A stretch of 64,000 bases of DNA, taken from Absidia repens. Lineage: Eukaryota; Mucoromycota; Mucoromycetes; Mucorales; Cunninghamellaceae. This document shows positions 37,945-51,224 of this stretch, one piece after another (the first letter of the stretch is position 1; every line of letters starts with the position of its first letter). A program made the translations under genes and the position numbers. The stretch spans positions 1,364,001 through 1,428,000 of the forward strand of contig MCGE01000010.1 of the NCBI GenBank assembly GCA_002105175.1. Direction: 5' to 3'. The notes under the pieces are model-generated. The model saw only the letters and a list, made by a program, of their open reading frames with translations. It was not told the origin of the DNA and did not search any database.

Positions 37945-38828
37945 AGTTCATTGTCTGTCAGTTTCTTCTTTATCATCTGAGAACTGTCTTTTTTACGAAC
38001 AAAAATACTTTTTATCCCTATGGCACTGCCATATATTTAGTTAACAAGTCGCCTTTTTTACTGAAAATTCAAGTATTAACTACAATTCAAAAGAGCAACA
38101 ACTTTGATGCATGGCATGAAAAAAAGCAATCCATGCATGGCGTTTTCCGGCTTTTTCGCAATGATCATCTCTTTTTTGTTTTCTTCTTTTTTCCAATGAT
38201 ACAGTAATATTACAATCCATGCTAGAAACTTATCATGTATGGCCAATCTTTTTAATATAGAGAATCTAAATTCTATCGTACATGATTAAACTATCGTAAC
38301 GGTAAATGGGCTGACTGACAGGAGAAAAGGAGGTGCTACTGATTTTAATCCCAGACAACCACTTTGAACGTATGTCATTGATAAGGTGCTTTTTTTTTTT
38401 TTTTTTTTTTTGGAAGAAAACTCAATGCGTATGTCTCAAAAAGATCACACCATTCAGCAGGGAGAAAATTGTCCAATCTAATGTTAGAAGGGAAGCACCA
38501 ATTAAAATAGAGACAAAAGAGACTCATTTTGGGCAGACCGATGTCATAGTCGGGGATTACAAGTTCCGGAAAAAGGTAAGCGAATCTGGACCAATTAAAT
38601 ATTAGGACTCTGCCTTATAAACTTCATTTTTTCCATTTTTCGTTCTTCTTGTTCTTTTTCTTCCTTTTTGTAAAAACGAATGTTATAACACCTATCCTTT
38701 TTACATCTCTCTTTCTATATTATCAATATTCTTTTCATATATTTTTTTTTAAAAAAAGCAAAAAACCCTTTACAAAAAAAAAAACAACCTTTCCCTCTCT
38801 TTTATTCTCTGTATTTATCCACTTCATC
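37592..38828. other. Divergent intergenic region
   Basis: Upstream of the CLIP-170-like gene (-) and the decapping-activator gene (+). It contains an A run (about 37911-37941), a T run (38390-38412) and a short hairpin (AAAAGGT, spacer GGGATG, ACCTTTT) near 37828-37848. A possible frame at 38333-38605 has no gene structure. Confidence 0.5.
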
Positions 38829-39120
38829 ATGACCAATACTCAGTTGACACAAAAACACATTTCCCAACACAATGCTGTTTCATCTCCTTCGCCCAATAAG
38901 AAAACCAACGTGAACAAAAAATTTAACAACAACAATAAACAGCAACCTCACCAACAACAACGTACACTTAATGATGGCAACGACATGAATACTACTCCAA
39001 CCGTCAAGAACAAGAAGAACATGAACAACAAAAAGAAACAACCTCCATCTACTGTCACTGTCGATTCAACTGATAAGGTCATGAATATCAAACCTTTCCA
39101 TCATCATCATCATCATCATC

Positions 39121-39151
<31 letters not shown>

Positions 39152-39984
39152 TCAACAGCAACATCACCATCACCAGCACCAGCACCATCAACATGCACGT
39201 CGAACCGTACTACCTGTCAAAGTGCGTCGAATGGAACGAAGAAAGGATATTGCCTCAATGACTGATGCTCTCGAAACGTCTCAAGTTGATGTTCTCAACG
39301 CAAGTCCTCCTGTCTCATCCTCAGCTACTGAATCTGAAGACTCTGATCCTGGTTGTGTGAACCGCAATCAACGCAACAAGAACAACAATGGTAACAAAAA
39401 GAAACCTAGTCTTGGCAATGAAGCTGTCTTCCCTCCTCTGATGAATCAACAACAGCAATACAACAAAAAAAGGTATGCTTTTGCCAAAAGGGCGTTTTTC
39501 TTCTTACCGATATAAACTCAACTCTTTTATTGTTATCCTTGATAGTAATCCATCCCGTCGTCAACAGCAACAACGACAAGGAGACAAGATTGTATATGCT
39601 GGTCCTACATTCAACAATGCTCCCGCTCCAAGCTCTCTTCCTATTCCTCCCACTTTGAACAGTAACAACAACAACAACAACAACAGTGCCAATGGTTCTC
39701 AGCAACAAAATGATCACCATGAAGATGTCTTTTATATGGAAGTGGTTCCTCCTCCTCGTCCTATGTACCATCAACCTGATTTCCAACAACAATCTAGGGA
39801 TCTTATGAATTTGTTGGCTCCTCGTCGCACTGCGCAAGTCCATTATCCTCCTCCTCCTCCTCCTCCTCCTCCCATGATGATGCCTATGATGCCTATGATG
39901 AACTATCCTCCTCCTAGGGATCATACCCTCTCCCAAATTCAACGTGATCTTCGCTCCATGCTCAAGCTGGAAGTGGCCTCTTAA
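38829..39984 (+). CDS. Edc1/PNRC-like mRNA decapping activator (YAGxxF motif protein)
   Basis: Two exons, 38829-39472 and 39546-39984 (1083 nt, 360 aa). Nearly the whole protein is low-complexity: Asn/Lys/Gln-rich N-terminus, a His-Gln run at about 90-120, and a poly-Pro stretch near the end. The exception is residues 232-248, YAGPTFNNAPAPSSLPI. YAGxxF followed by a Pro/Ser/Leu-rich segment is the bipartite motif of yeast Edc1/Edc2 and animal PNRC proteins. In those, the first half activates Dcp2 and the second binds the Dcp1 EVH1 domain. A short helix-like SRDLMNLLAPRR lies downstream. I infer a decapping enhancer acting in cytoplasmic P-bodies. Disordered proteins of this class are recognised almost only by this motif, so the call rests on about 17 residues. 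Confidence 0.75.
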
Positions 39985-40978
39985 CAAAGACTTCTTTCTT
40001 CTCATCATACCCTTTCCTCTCATCCCACCGCTTCTTTTTTTCTTGTATATTTTTGAAGTGGTTTCCCTTTCCAATGATCTCTTCCTCCTTTTATTTTAGT
40101 TTGTAGAAATAGTCCTTTTTATACACTTTGATTATTCATTCTTTTTTCTCCCTTTCTTACCATCGCTCCATTGTATTATATAGTCCTTCTACTCCGTACC
40201 CCCTACTTGTTGCTTTTTTTTTTTATCTTAGTATTTATTTCTCAATTTGCCCCGTGAACATCCTGTATTTTGTTTATGGATGGGGGCTATATTATTACAT
40301 TGTATCTTCCCTTCCCTTCCCGCCGCCTTTCCCTCACCCTTCACCCCTTCCCTTTCTCTTTTTTATTCGCATTCTTCTCACCATCTATCTGTCTCGCTCA
40401 AAAAATAAAATAAAATTAAGGCATGATTTTGAACTTTTTGTTCATTATTGTGTAGCAAAAAAAACAACCGTTTCTGTATGTCCCATGTACTCACCAACAC
40501 AATATTTGAAACACCGCACACCACCTTCCTTTTCATTTCTTTTCCTTTTTTAAATAAAAAAAAATCTCTTTATTATTTTGTCCGTCGTTTATGTTTTATA
40601 TACATTGTCAGTCATTGGCATGTTTCGAAATATATAGGCTGAATACACCAAATACGAACTAGTGCCAAAGAAACAAACATGCTAGGTTGTCACCATGATA
40701 TCTGTGAATGTGCTTGGAATGATCATTCACTTGTTATACTAGTATCCCCCAAGCCTTTTGTCACTGTTTGTGTTTGAAGTAAAATACTGCATATGATATT
40801 ATCTTCACACTGATACATACTTCGTATATTCATATTTTTATCTTTTTATCATGCTTTTTTCAATAGCATTTTTTTTTTTTTGGTTTCCCAGTCTGATTCT
40901 TTCAAACGCCGCTCTGGCCCAGCTAAAGGTCCAATTATGCTCGGCACCGCAATTAGCTCCTTCTCTTTACATAAAACC
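39985..40978. other. Intergenic: decapping-activator 3' region and uS3 leader
   Basis: C/T-rich sequence after the stop (39985-40420). A candidate 3' splice acceptor TTTCCCAG ends at 40889. From there the frame stays open into the uS3 ATG, suggesting an intron in the uS3 5' UTR. No other gene recognised. Confidence 0.5.
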
Positions 40979-42158
<1,180 letters not shown>

Positions 42159-42280
42159 AGACTGGATATATATAATTTGTAGTTATTTATATTTAGTGTT
42201 TAGTTTTTTTATTAGTATTCAGCCATTCCCTCTTTGTACCATGGATGTAGTTTAGTTATATTATGTTTTTGTGGAATATG

Positions 42281-42286
42281 AATAAA
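42281..42286 (+). terminator. Polyadenylation signal AATAAA for uS3
   Basis: AATAAA 123 nt downstream of the uS3 stop and about 90 nt before the convergent gene ends at 42375. Confidence 0.55.
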
Positions 42287-42374
42287 ATCGAACTGCATTT
42301 ATTGTATACACATTCATCATTATATATATTGTCTTATGGGGGGGGGTTTTTTTTTTTTTTAATTTTTTTTTTTT

Positions 42375-42901
42375 TTAGTCTTCAGACAAAATAAACTTCG
42401 CCAGAGAATCCTCTGTCCGTTGAGGAAGAAACCTATAATAGGCTTGATAAAAGAATTGACAAAAACTGCGCGGCCTTCCTGACAGGATTGCAGCTATTAT
42501 CATTGCCAATGGTATTCTAACAAAGTATGTCACCAAGAAAACGGCTATTCCATGTAATATGAACGAATCAGTATCTATGTTGGCCAAAAAAAAAAAAAAA
42601 AAAAAAAAAAAATTGGGTCAATCGGGCTCAGAATCAGAAAAAAAAAAAAGGGGGGAGTGGGATGAAAAAACGTACGTGATTGACAAAAACGTTCGGTGGG
42701 GTCCAAATGAGAAACAAATAGCATGGCGGCAACGAAGATAAACACCTCCCAGAATTTTGTAGCACAATATCGCATACGGCCATCCTCATAGTAGGGAGGT
42801 AATTGGACTTCTGCGGCGATCCTGATGTTACTGTTTGAAGTGATGATAGAAGAAAATTTTTTCTCCCGTTGGAAGAATGGTAGTGTTTCCGACGACGGCA
42901 T
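42375..42901 (-). CDS. Small two-helix membrane protein, function unknown
   Basis: Two exons, 42901-42676 and 42574-42375 (426 nt, 141 aa). Two hydrophobic segments are visible: FWEVFIFVAAMLFVSHL and, in exon 2, HGIAVFLVTYFVRIPLAM followed by IIAAIL. The N-terminus is polar and the C-terminus ends RTEDSLAKFILSED. The intron is GT-AG (GTACGT donor, AACATAG acceptor) and carries a long poly-T on the sense strand. Exon lengths sum to whole codons. I do not recognise the family. It could be an ER or mitochondrial membrane protein. The next ATG upstream, 60 nt away, would add a poly-Phe leader, so 42901 was preferred. Confidence 0.65.
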
Positions 42902-43465
42902 GTTTATGAATAAAAAAAAAAAAAAGGGCAATGATGAAAAACGTACAATATCCCACTTCACTTGTATTTATATAAACTGGTCATTGGAACCCGTCGCACA
43001 CGATTTTTTTTTTTTGTGCAGCTACGTAGATTACACAAACCACCAGGTCTCACACAATCATGTAGTAGGTAGACACATGTTTAAAATGGCAAAAATAAAG
43101 TCCCCACACCATTTGCCTAGTTGTTGTCTATTTCATGCACTCTACGTGAGCGATTAGATTATATGACACAGACACACATCATTACAAAAATAATACATTG
43201 AAAGCGATATGATATGGTAATACGATTGTTTTTTATTTACAACATAACCAAAAGAATAAAACAAAAATTCAAAGTAACGTGATTTGATTTCTTTTGACAT
43301 AATAAAAGAGAATAAAATAGAAAACGGATGATAAAATATATAAAAAAGGTAGACTATAAAATAAAGGGAGCGGGGAGGCGAGGGGGAAAGGGCGAATAAG
43401 TGATACATTCTAAAAAGACTACAAAGAAAGAAAGAAAGAAAAAAAGAAGAGGAGACGACGAGAAA
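42902..43465. other. Intergenic
   Basis: Upstream of the small membrane-protein gene and downstream of the PAK gene. AT-rich, with purine-rich runs (AAAGAAAG at 43424-43450) next to the PAK stop. No gene recognised. Confidence 0.55.
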
Positions 43466-46222
43466 CTACATGCCATCACGTCTTGCGGCTTCTCTAGCAG
43501 CGCGGATAAGGGGGCCTAGAGATGGGAGAGGATCAGCACATCGTAAGAAAGGGTGTTTCAATAATTCTTCAGAAGTTGGGCGGCGTTCCACATCCACAGA
43601 TAAACATCGTGCCAAAAAGTCCCGGAACACGGGCGAGAGGGCATCGGGGTCTTGTAACTTGGGTGTTCCATTGTTGGCAATCAGGTACAATGCCCGCAGA
43701 GGATTTTCGTTCAGATAAGGAGGTTCGCCTTCCACCATTTCAATCGCCATTATACCTAATGACCAAATATCCACCTTGGGACCATATTCCTTCCGAGCAA
43801 CGACTTCAGGTGCCATCTAAAAAGGAAATGAGGAATGACGGTTTCAATGAGTACTGAAAGAAATATATACACTTTTTTTTTTTTTTTTTTTTTTTTTACC
43901 CAATATGGAGTTCCAACCATGGTTGTTCGTTTAGCTTGAGTATCATTCAATTGTGCACAGAAACCAAAATCAGCTGCAAAATAATAATTAAAATATTTCA
44001 TCAGTCGATTTTCCTTGTTTGTCCCTTTTTCTCTCTCTCAAAAAACTTACTAAGTTTGATGTCACCATGCGAGCTAAGTAGCACATTGTCACTCTTGATA
44101 TCACGATGGATCACACCCTTGGAATGAAGATGTTGTAAGCCTTCCAAAACCTCTTTGCAAACAGCAGCAATTTGTCCTTCCATGATCATATTGTTGGTCA
44201 CCACGTCGGTTAAACTGCCGCCTTCCATATATTCCATAATCACCCAAAGATCGCCCTTGAATAGATACGAGTCGATAAAGTTGACAATGTTTTTGTGCTT
44301 GGATTCCTTCATCACCAAGATTTCATTGATGATAAGTTCCTTCTTGGGTTGCTGTTCCAGATTCATTTGTTTGATTGCCACGGGTAAATCACTTTTGGAG
44401 GTATGAGCAATAAATACACCACCAGATGCACTATTAAAAAAAAACCATCATTAATTTGTACTCAAATCATTGATAGAAGGAAAAAAAAACCCTTTACCCT
44501 TGCCCAATTTTTGTCATGTTTCGGTATATTTTGCTAGGATCAGTTTCGGTGCAAATCGTCTGTAACTTGGCAATCACTTCAGAGTCCTTCATACCCGTCT
44601 TCTTTTCCTTTGGCACCCGTTGTTTGACCGTTCCAGGAGAGGCTGTGAGTGTTTCCTTTGGTTTGTCTTCCTTTTTGTTGTCGCGTTTCTTTGAACTAAG
44701 TTTTCGTTTGATGTCATAGTCCCGTGCAGATTGAGGAGAGCCTTTTTGTGTTGGTGATGTCCGAGGAGGTTCGATTCCCATTTCGGCGTAGAATCGTTCA
44801 TTGCTGTGGGGTATGGTAGTGGCTGGATGCCCTGAAATAATAATAAAAAACAAAAAAAAACCATATCAATACATGTGGGTTCATTTTTCCATTTTGTCCA
44901 TTAATTGGTCTTTGTGCATTTTTTTTATTTACCTTTTCCGGACGCAGGTGAAGCCTAAAGAAATACATAAATGAAAAAGGTAAGTTCTTTTTTTTTTCTG
45001 GGAGATGGAGCAATGTATAAATTGTTAGTGTGCTTACACTTTGTTCATAATGAGATTTTTGGTACGCCGGTGATTCGCTAGGTTCTTGTCCGCCAGTTGT
45101 GGATGATAAAGGAGCCATCAATTCGTTGTCGACATAGTCAGCAGTCGGCGAGTGATATTGTTGTTCTTGTTGCATCTGTTTCGCCAACGCCTTCTCCATT
45201 TTGTGGTACACTTGATCGTCATGTTCTCTCGTTTCCTGATAAAAGCCAATGGCATCCAACACCGCCTGAGGATTTTGATACTGTTCTTTCTTCGAAATAC
45301 CGCTGTGTTGTAATAAAATCTGCCATTCATGAGGTAATCCAGTGAATTCGCCAGTAGCCGGATCAAATCCAACGTGCGTGACATGCTTCGCATTAAAAGG
45401 GGCGCCAATTTCCATTTCCTTTTCTTGCTGTTTGGCGGCATTGTCCTTTTCCTTGTTCAAGAGTTCTAACATCATTTTTATATATAAAATGACATGGTGC
45501 GGTTAGTCATATCATGGGCAAATCATCAATTCTATTCTTACTTACCATTGAAGCTACCAACAAATTTACCAAAAACATCCTTGAGAGTATTCCTATCACG
45601 GGCTTTGCTACTAGGAAGGTGATTATGGGACGGAGGACTTGAGTTGCTTCCAGAAGAATCGTCGCTTTTACTACTTGATCGGTTTGCAGCATTATCCAGA
45701 GCATCATCCAATTGGGATTTCAAGGGATCAGAGGACCGACTGAGTAAGGGTGAACTTGTCGAGGATGGTGGAGGCGGAGAAGGACGAGTTTTACTACTAG
45801 AATTCGCTCGAGTACGTTTCGAAGATAAGGTGCGTGATAAGAATGAGCCAGCCGATGACTTGCTGACACTTGGTGATACTGGTATTATCGTTTGAGGAGT
45901 AGGATCATTGGTGGATGAGGAAGCGGTAGTGGACGATAAGGTTGAAGAAGTTGTCAGTGTGGGAGTCCCAGTTTCAGGATCAGTGGTTATCTTGCGAGGA
46001 AGTGGCGGAGATGACTTGTGTGATGGTTTTCGTAAGGTCTTTTTATCTAGACAGTATAATTCATAAAAGAAAAAGTCTGTTAATACAGTGTTCGAAGATA
46101 TGAAATACAGGCTTACCTTCACGGTGTTCGCCGTTATCGTCGTCTTTTCGTAGTTGTAGCCGGGAGAGATGCCCAGACAGGGACCGGTGTAGACTGGATG
46201 AAGGTTTGCTTGGTGAGGTCAT
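43466..46222 (-). CDS. STE20: p21-activated kinase, PAK/Ste20 family
   Basis: Eight exons: 46222-46117, 46046-45546, 45465-45038, 44954-44933 (22 nt), 44831-44498, 44430-44051, 43973-43900 and 43816-43466. Together they make 2196 nt, or 731 aa. A Ser/Pro-rich N-terminus is followed by a CRIB/p21-binding domain (I222, P225, H230, H233 in [16 protein letters not shown]), then a disordered Lys-rich linker. The C-terminal kinase domain has IGQGASGGVF, catalytic K484, HRDIKSDN (572-579), DFG (592-594), GTPYWMAPE and an LKHPFL end. No PH domain is seen before CRIB, so it is Ste20/Pak1-like rather than Cla4-like. Such kinases are released from autoinhibition by GTP-bound Cdc42 or Rac and control polarity and MAPK cascades. 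Introns split conserved motifs cleanly (G|A at GQG-A, W|M at YW-MAPE). Confidence 0.95.
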
Positions 46223-47530
46223 GGTCGAGAAAGGAAAGGGGACGAGACGGATTCAAATAAAATGACAAAAAGGAATAAAGAATGGGAAAAAGAGAGATGA
46301 ATTTCCAAAAATAAAAAAACAATAAAAAAAGGTATGACAAAAAGAAAAGCGAGTGAAGAGTGAGTGAGACTGAGAAAAGTCAAGAATGTTGGTGTGGAAT
46401 GATCGAAACACCAGAGTCTAATATAGTTTATAAAAGGGGTAGCAGCAGTTATAAGATAAAAGAGTCAAAGGCGAAATAAATAAGAAATAAAAATATAAGG
46501 AAAAAGGAATGGAGTGTAAAAAAAAAAAAGGAAAGAAAGGAAAAAAAAGAAAGATTTTCGATTTTAAATAGGTGCCGCCCACTCAGTCACATAAAACAAA
46601 GTAATAGACCTGTTATCATCCAAGGAATATGTAGATCCTTCACCTTCGCCCTTTTATTTCACATTAACCTTCGCCAGTTTCTACTTTGTTTACATCATAG
46701 TAACCTCGCTACTGCTTCTAGATCATACTTATTATAATAGACCAACTGAGATAACTTGATAAAATGGAATGATTTCTTTTTAAATAGTGATTCATCAGCT
46801 TCAATGCCTTATCCTGAGCGAGAAGAACCATTAACTAATAAATGGTATATCTAGTTTCCTATTCCCTGCTTATCTTGAATAAATAACTGGAGGAAATGCA
46901 CTTGCTTGTATATAAGACTGCGATCGATAAACCAACAAACATCCTCTCGTGTAACATTATTACTTTGAAAGGCAGCAACACTCCAGTTTAGATAAGTCAA
47001 TGAATGATGAACCATTCTTTCTCAAACAGTAAGCTTTTGAGTTTCATCCAATCAAATACTTTTATTTTATTCTGAGAAAAAAATTTCATCATAAATGAAA
47101 TAAAATCAGTGAGCAATCACCAAGCAGTATCACACTATATAAAAATATATCAGTAGCTTAAAGCAATCAGCCATCAATGGATGCTTAATGTGTAGCTGAT
47201 ACTTGAACTGGTTCTATTTTTAATTTTTTTACACTGATGCTTAAATAGGCTCTTTTGCCTTTCTTCAGATCAGGAAGAATTTCTGTCTTTTTTAAACCCA
47301 GAAACTTTACTTTTTCCCATCTTCCGTTTTTTTTTTTTTTCTTTCGCTTCCTTTCTTTTCCTCCATCCAACAATACCCACCAACTTCAACTCATCATACA
47401 TTACAGCATTTTGAATACTTTCAAAAGTACTCTATCTCTACCCCACCAAACTCTCCCAAACTCCCTCTGGGTTTATCTAATTTTATTTATACTTCATCAC
47501 AAAAAATTATTTTCTTTTATCAACTAACCC
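46223..47530. other. Divergent intergenic region
   Basis: Between the PAK (-) and sestrin (+) starts. Purine-rich for about 350 nt next to PAK (leader or promoter), AT-rich in the middle, T/C-rich at 47320-47520 before the sestrin ATG. No gene recognised. Confidence 0.55.
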
Positions 47531-50500
47531 ATGTACTCAGATCGGTGGCACCAAAGCTTTGATCCTCGCCTGCAAGAAGAAAAGGGTAACTTATTGAAAA
47601 GCCTACTTCATACTACTTTTTGAAATATATGTTGTGCTAATTTTTCTTTTATTTCATCATAGTACGCGATGCACGAGCGCGAAGACTGGAATCCTCACGA
47701 CTGCGCATTGCCTTATTCAAAGCGCTTCAAGTAGACTCGTATATTGAACGGCAAGCGTCATTGGAAAAGATTATTCAAGTTGTCAAGTCATATATGCGAA
47801 CGGCGAAAACAGCATTCTCACCTATTAAAAGTACGTCCTTATCAAAGTCGACTCCGGGCGAAACACCGCATCAACATTCTGATCAAGATAAAGCAACAAA
47901 CACCACCAATTTATCTCTTGCAAATGACACAACTGAGGCACCAAATGGGGTTACCGCTAACACAAGTACTGTTCCTCAAACGTATGACGACATTCCTGCT
48001 CCCATGACTTGCTTGGAAATCGGTGGTCCTGATGAAGAACTACAATACTTTTTATTGACAATGCTTCGATTATCTTATACATGTCCATTCCGTGATGTTC
48101 GATTAGCCTTTCAACAATTCTTGAAAACAACTTTGGTAAGCAATGCTAATTTTTTTAAGAAAAAGGGGTGGTAGTATGCGGGTGAAGAAATAGGCGGAAT
48201 TATGCGCGCGTGTCATGCGATCTACCCAAAATTCATTTATTTGTTTGTTTTATGTTTATTCATTTTTTCTTTCTTTCTAGGACACGGGCATTATACCGAC
48301 ACCACAGCCACGTCAACTCTCACCTTCTTACTTTATCCCACTTCAAGATATCTTCTCTTTGGAATCAACAAGCTCTGTGCAAAATGTCATTTCCTATCCT
48401 CGTCCCTCCAATCTCTCCTTCTCACCATGGTCCCATGAAGCCGCCAGTGATTGCGGTGCTAGCGACTCTTTGGAGTTGAATAAACCATCACATATACATC
48501 ATACTTCTCATCACATACAACAACAGCAACAACACAATCGACGTCAACAACAGCATCAGCATCACCGCCATTCACAATCTCGTCTTACACCTGTGGCCTC
48601 ATCATTCTCATCTTCAACATCTTCTCTTTTGAAGCCCAATAGCTATGGTGATCCATGCGGCTCTTCATCTTCTGATCACGGCGATGATACGGAACACAAT
48701 GATGATGACAGCGACCACGATCGTGATGACGCTGATGATAGTGACGATGATGCATCTTCCATGGACGATAGCGCCTCCAAATCACATCCTTTTACAACTC
48801 GTGGCAAATGTACTGGTGGCCGCCCATCCGATGAATATGTGCGGCAAATGCTGGTCAAGTCTTTTCTGGACGAAGGACGACTCACCAATGTCTATCGTAT
48901 CATGTCTTTCTTTCCAACCTTTTATGAAATCTTCCAAATTACAATGGCCGATATCACCAAAGCATCTATTGGACCTTTACATCGTACATGGCGAACCTAT
49001 CTTGGTATCATGGTAATGTTTTTCTTTTTCCTTTAGCTCCTTCCTACCTTTTTTTTTTTTTTTTTTTTTTTGTAAACGTATATACTAAACGTCTTTTTTT
49101 TTTTTCTTGTAGGCTAGTGCGGAACAAAATTGTCAATACCTCGTATCTACTTTGAAGCTGGACTTTTTACAGAATGGGGGTGATCCAGTATGGCTAAAAG
49201 GGATTAACCATTGTCCGGAAAAATTACAGCGTATCACTGGATTCCTGACAAAAATGGCAAGAAAACCTTGGCGTTTGACAGAAGATGATATCTTGGAACT
49301 GATGACCGTGTCTAACTCTGGTACAAGAACTGGCTCAACGCCGTCTCTCAGCATGACTTGGAGTAAAGGCGAATTGGTACAAGCTATTTTGGTGATATCT
49401 ACTTTTCTGGGTCTAAGCAACTTTGTGCTCTCTTGTGCTGTGGCCCCTGAACTAGACATGTATGGTGGTTATTATGTGCATGGATATGATTCCTGTTGCG
49501 GCGTAGAAAATGAACTCGATGATGATATGCAGCATCAGCAACAGCGAAAGCAACCTCGTCATCACCAGCAATTATCAAAGGAAGACGAACTGGCGATACG
49601 AGCAGCATCAAGTGCAACAGGTTGGTACGATAGTCAGATCAGTCCAAAATCCAGCAAGAACAGTGAAGACGAAGATGATGGCGATGGCTGTGATACAGAA
49701 AATCCTCACTCGCAACAGCAAGAAGGATCGTTTCAATCTGACAAAGGTGCTGGGCTCGGGGTGTCTCTCTTTGACTCGGATGAAGATGACAACAATTCAT
49801 TTATGATTGATGGCAAACACAATTCGCTCTATTTGAATCGAACGACGGCTCTTATTTCACAACTCAAATCAAGCAAGGATGTACTAAATGATGAACTGCA
49901 TCAAAGTTTGGCCAATTTGAATTTATTCTCCAACAGCAGCAACAAGAATGAAGTGACACAAAAACACCAGGATAAGGACAGTTTAGGTAAGAAAAAGGAA
50001 AGGTTTTTATTTTTTATGTCCCTTTTTTTTTATCTCATTCAACTCTTTTTTCTTCATTTTCTGTTTGACACATATTGCCACTATTCTTTTTTAGGAAATA
50101 CTGCCGCCACTGATAATAATGACTCGATTGAAACCCCGGAAAAGCAATTATTACAGCAAGGAAATATGAAAGTCAACGCTGTTTATGAAGACCTGGCCCG
50201 ATTCAATGAAAATATCAAGGCATCGGAATCATTGGTGGCCTATGAAGAATTTGAAGCTGGTCACGCGGAATATGGTGAATTCATGTTATCGGAATACTGC
50301 TGGGAAGATCATGGATGTGACTTGGTCAATCACTTTATGCCTGGTATTGGGGACGAATTGGACGATGAATTCATTGAAGCTCTTAGTATTACTGATTGGA
50401 GGTAAATTATTAATATAACATTCGCATACTTATGCGTCAATTAACTGATGGCTGTTTTTTTTTGTTTGTTTATTTCTTAAATAGTATATTCCATCAAGTT

Positions 50501-50800
50501 GCTGACGGGACGGTGGACACGTCCCCTTTGCGAAATGCCATCTTTTTCTATGTCCAACAATTGCTGGGAGTGACCAAAGAAGATTACGACTATGAAGATA
50601 TACCAAAGTACCTCAGTGAACAAACACAACATTATATCCAAAAAGTATGCCGACAGCCTCATCTTCTGGACCGAAATGATTGGAACAATGTGGGTATCTC
50701 TCTCCGATCTGAAGAAAAATGCCACATGAATCTATTGATTGCTTCTGCTCGAAAACAGGCCTTACTTTGTTATGGATTGTCTTTGGTGTCTCATGTATAG
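47531..50800 (+). CDS. Sestrin-family protein (PA26 domain)
   Basis: Six exons: 47531-47585, 47663-48135, 48281-49012, 49113-49986, 50095-50401 and 50485-50800 (2757 nt, 918 aa). Animal sestrins are about 480-550 aa. The extra length is Gln/His/Asp/Ser-rich insertions in exons 3 and 4. Sestrin landmarks occur in order: PLHRTWRTYLGIMASAEQNC, FLQNGGDPVWLKG, MARKPWRLTEDDI, WSKGELVQAILVISTFLGLS, FMLSEYCWEDHGCDLVNHF, DTSPLRNAIFFYVQQLLGV and the C-terminal CHMNLLIASARKQALLCY. In animals sestrins bind GATOR2 and restrain mTORC1, and Sestrin2 senses leucine. Their N-terminal half has an alkyl-hydroperoxide-reductase-like site with Cys, Tyr and His. Here Cys (C427) and Tyr (Y429) are kept, but Leu (L434) takes the His position. 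The family call is strong. The role in this fungus is inferred. Confidence 0.92.
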
Positions 50801-51224
50801 TCTTTAGTTGGTTGGTTTTTTTTTTAGCATTTTTTAATTTTTAGCTCTGTAGTTGTAGTTACATATATCTTTTTTTAGCACACAAACTATTATCAATAAA
50901 ACAAAAACTGATTCTTTTACCATTCATGAAATTTCAAGCTGTATTGTTTAAATTACTGGGGGTAGCAGAACTTCCGTTTTTAAAATACATACTCAAAATA
51001 CATCAATATTTGTACCACACTAGACTATTTTTATCCAGGGAAGCCAATATATTCTTGTGTTTCTTTGGTTCTGGCCCTCAAATGAAGAAAAAAAGCCGCC
51101 CTATTATTTTTTTATTTTTTATCTTTTTCCGCCCTTCAATTTTTCTTCCTTTTTCTTTTCTTTTTCCTTCATCCCAACCCCTTCCCTTTCTCTCTCCCCC
51201 ATCCTTCCTTTATAAATCGATACA
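50801..51224. other. Intergenic: sestrin 3' region and leader of the next gene
   Basis: Sestrin 3' UTR with AATAAA at 50895-50900, then pyrimidine-rich promoter/leader sequence (51100-51210) in front of the highly expressed-type gene at 51225. Confidence 0.6.

Noticed and set aside
38333..38605. Frame reading SREKIVQSNVRREAPIKIET
   Set aside because: It begins in a poly-T tract (poly-Phe) and ends within 90 codons. A GTAAGC donor exists at 38576 but no acceptor exon could be joined.
43817..43899. Poly-T run in the PAK intron read as an RNA polymerase III terminator
   Set aside because: It lies inside an intron of a minus-strand protein gene where the sense strand is poly-A. No Pol III gene precedes it.
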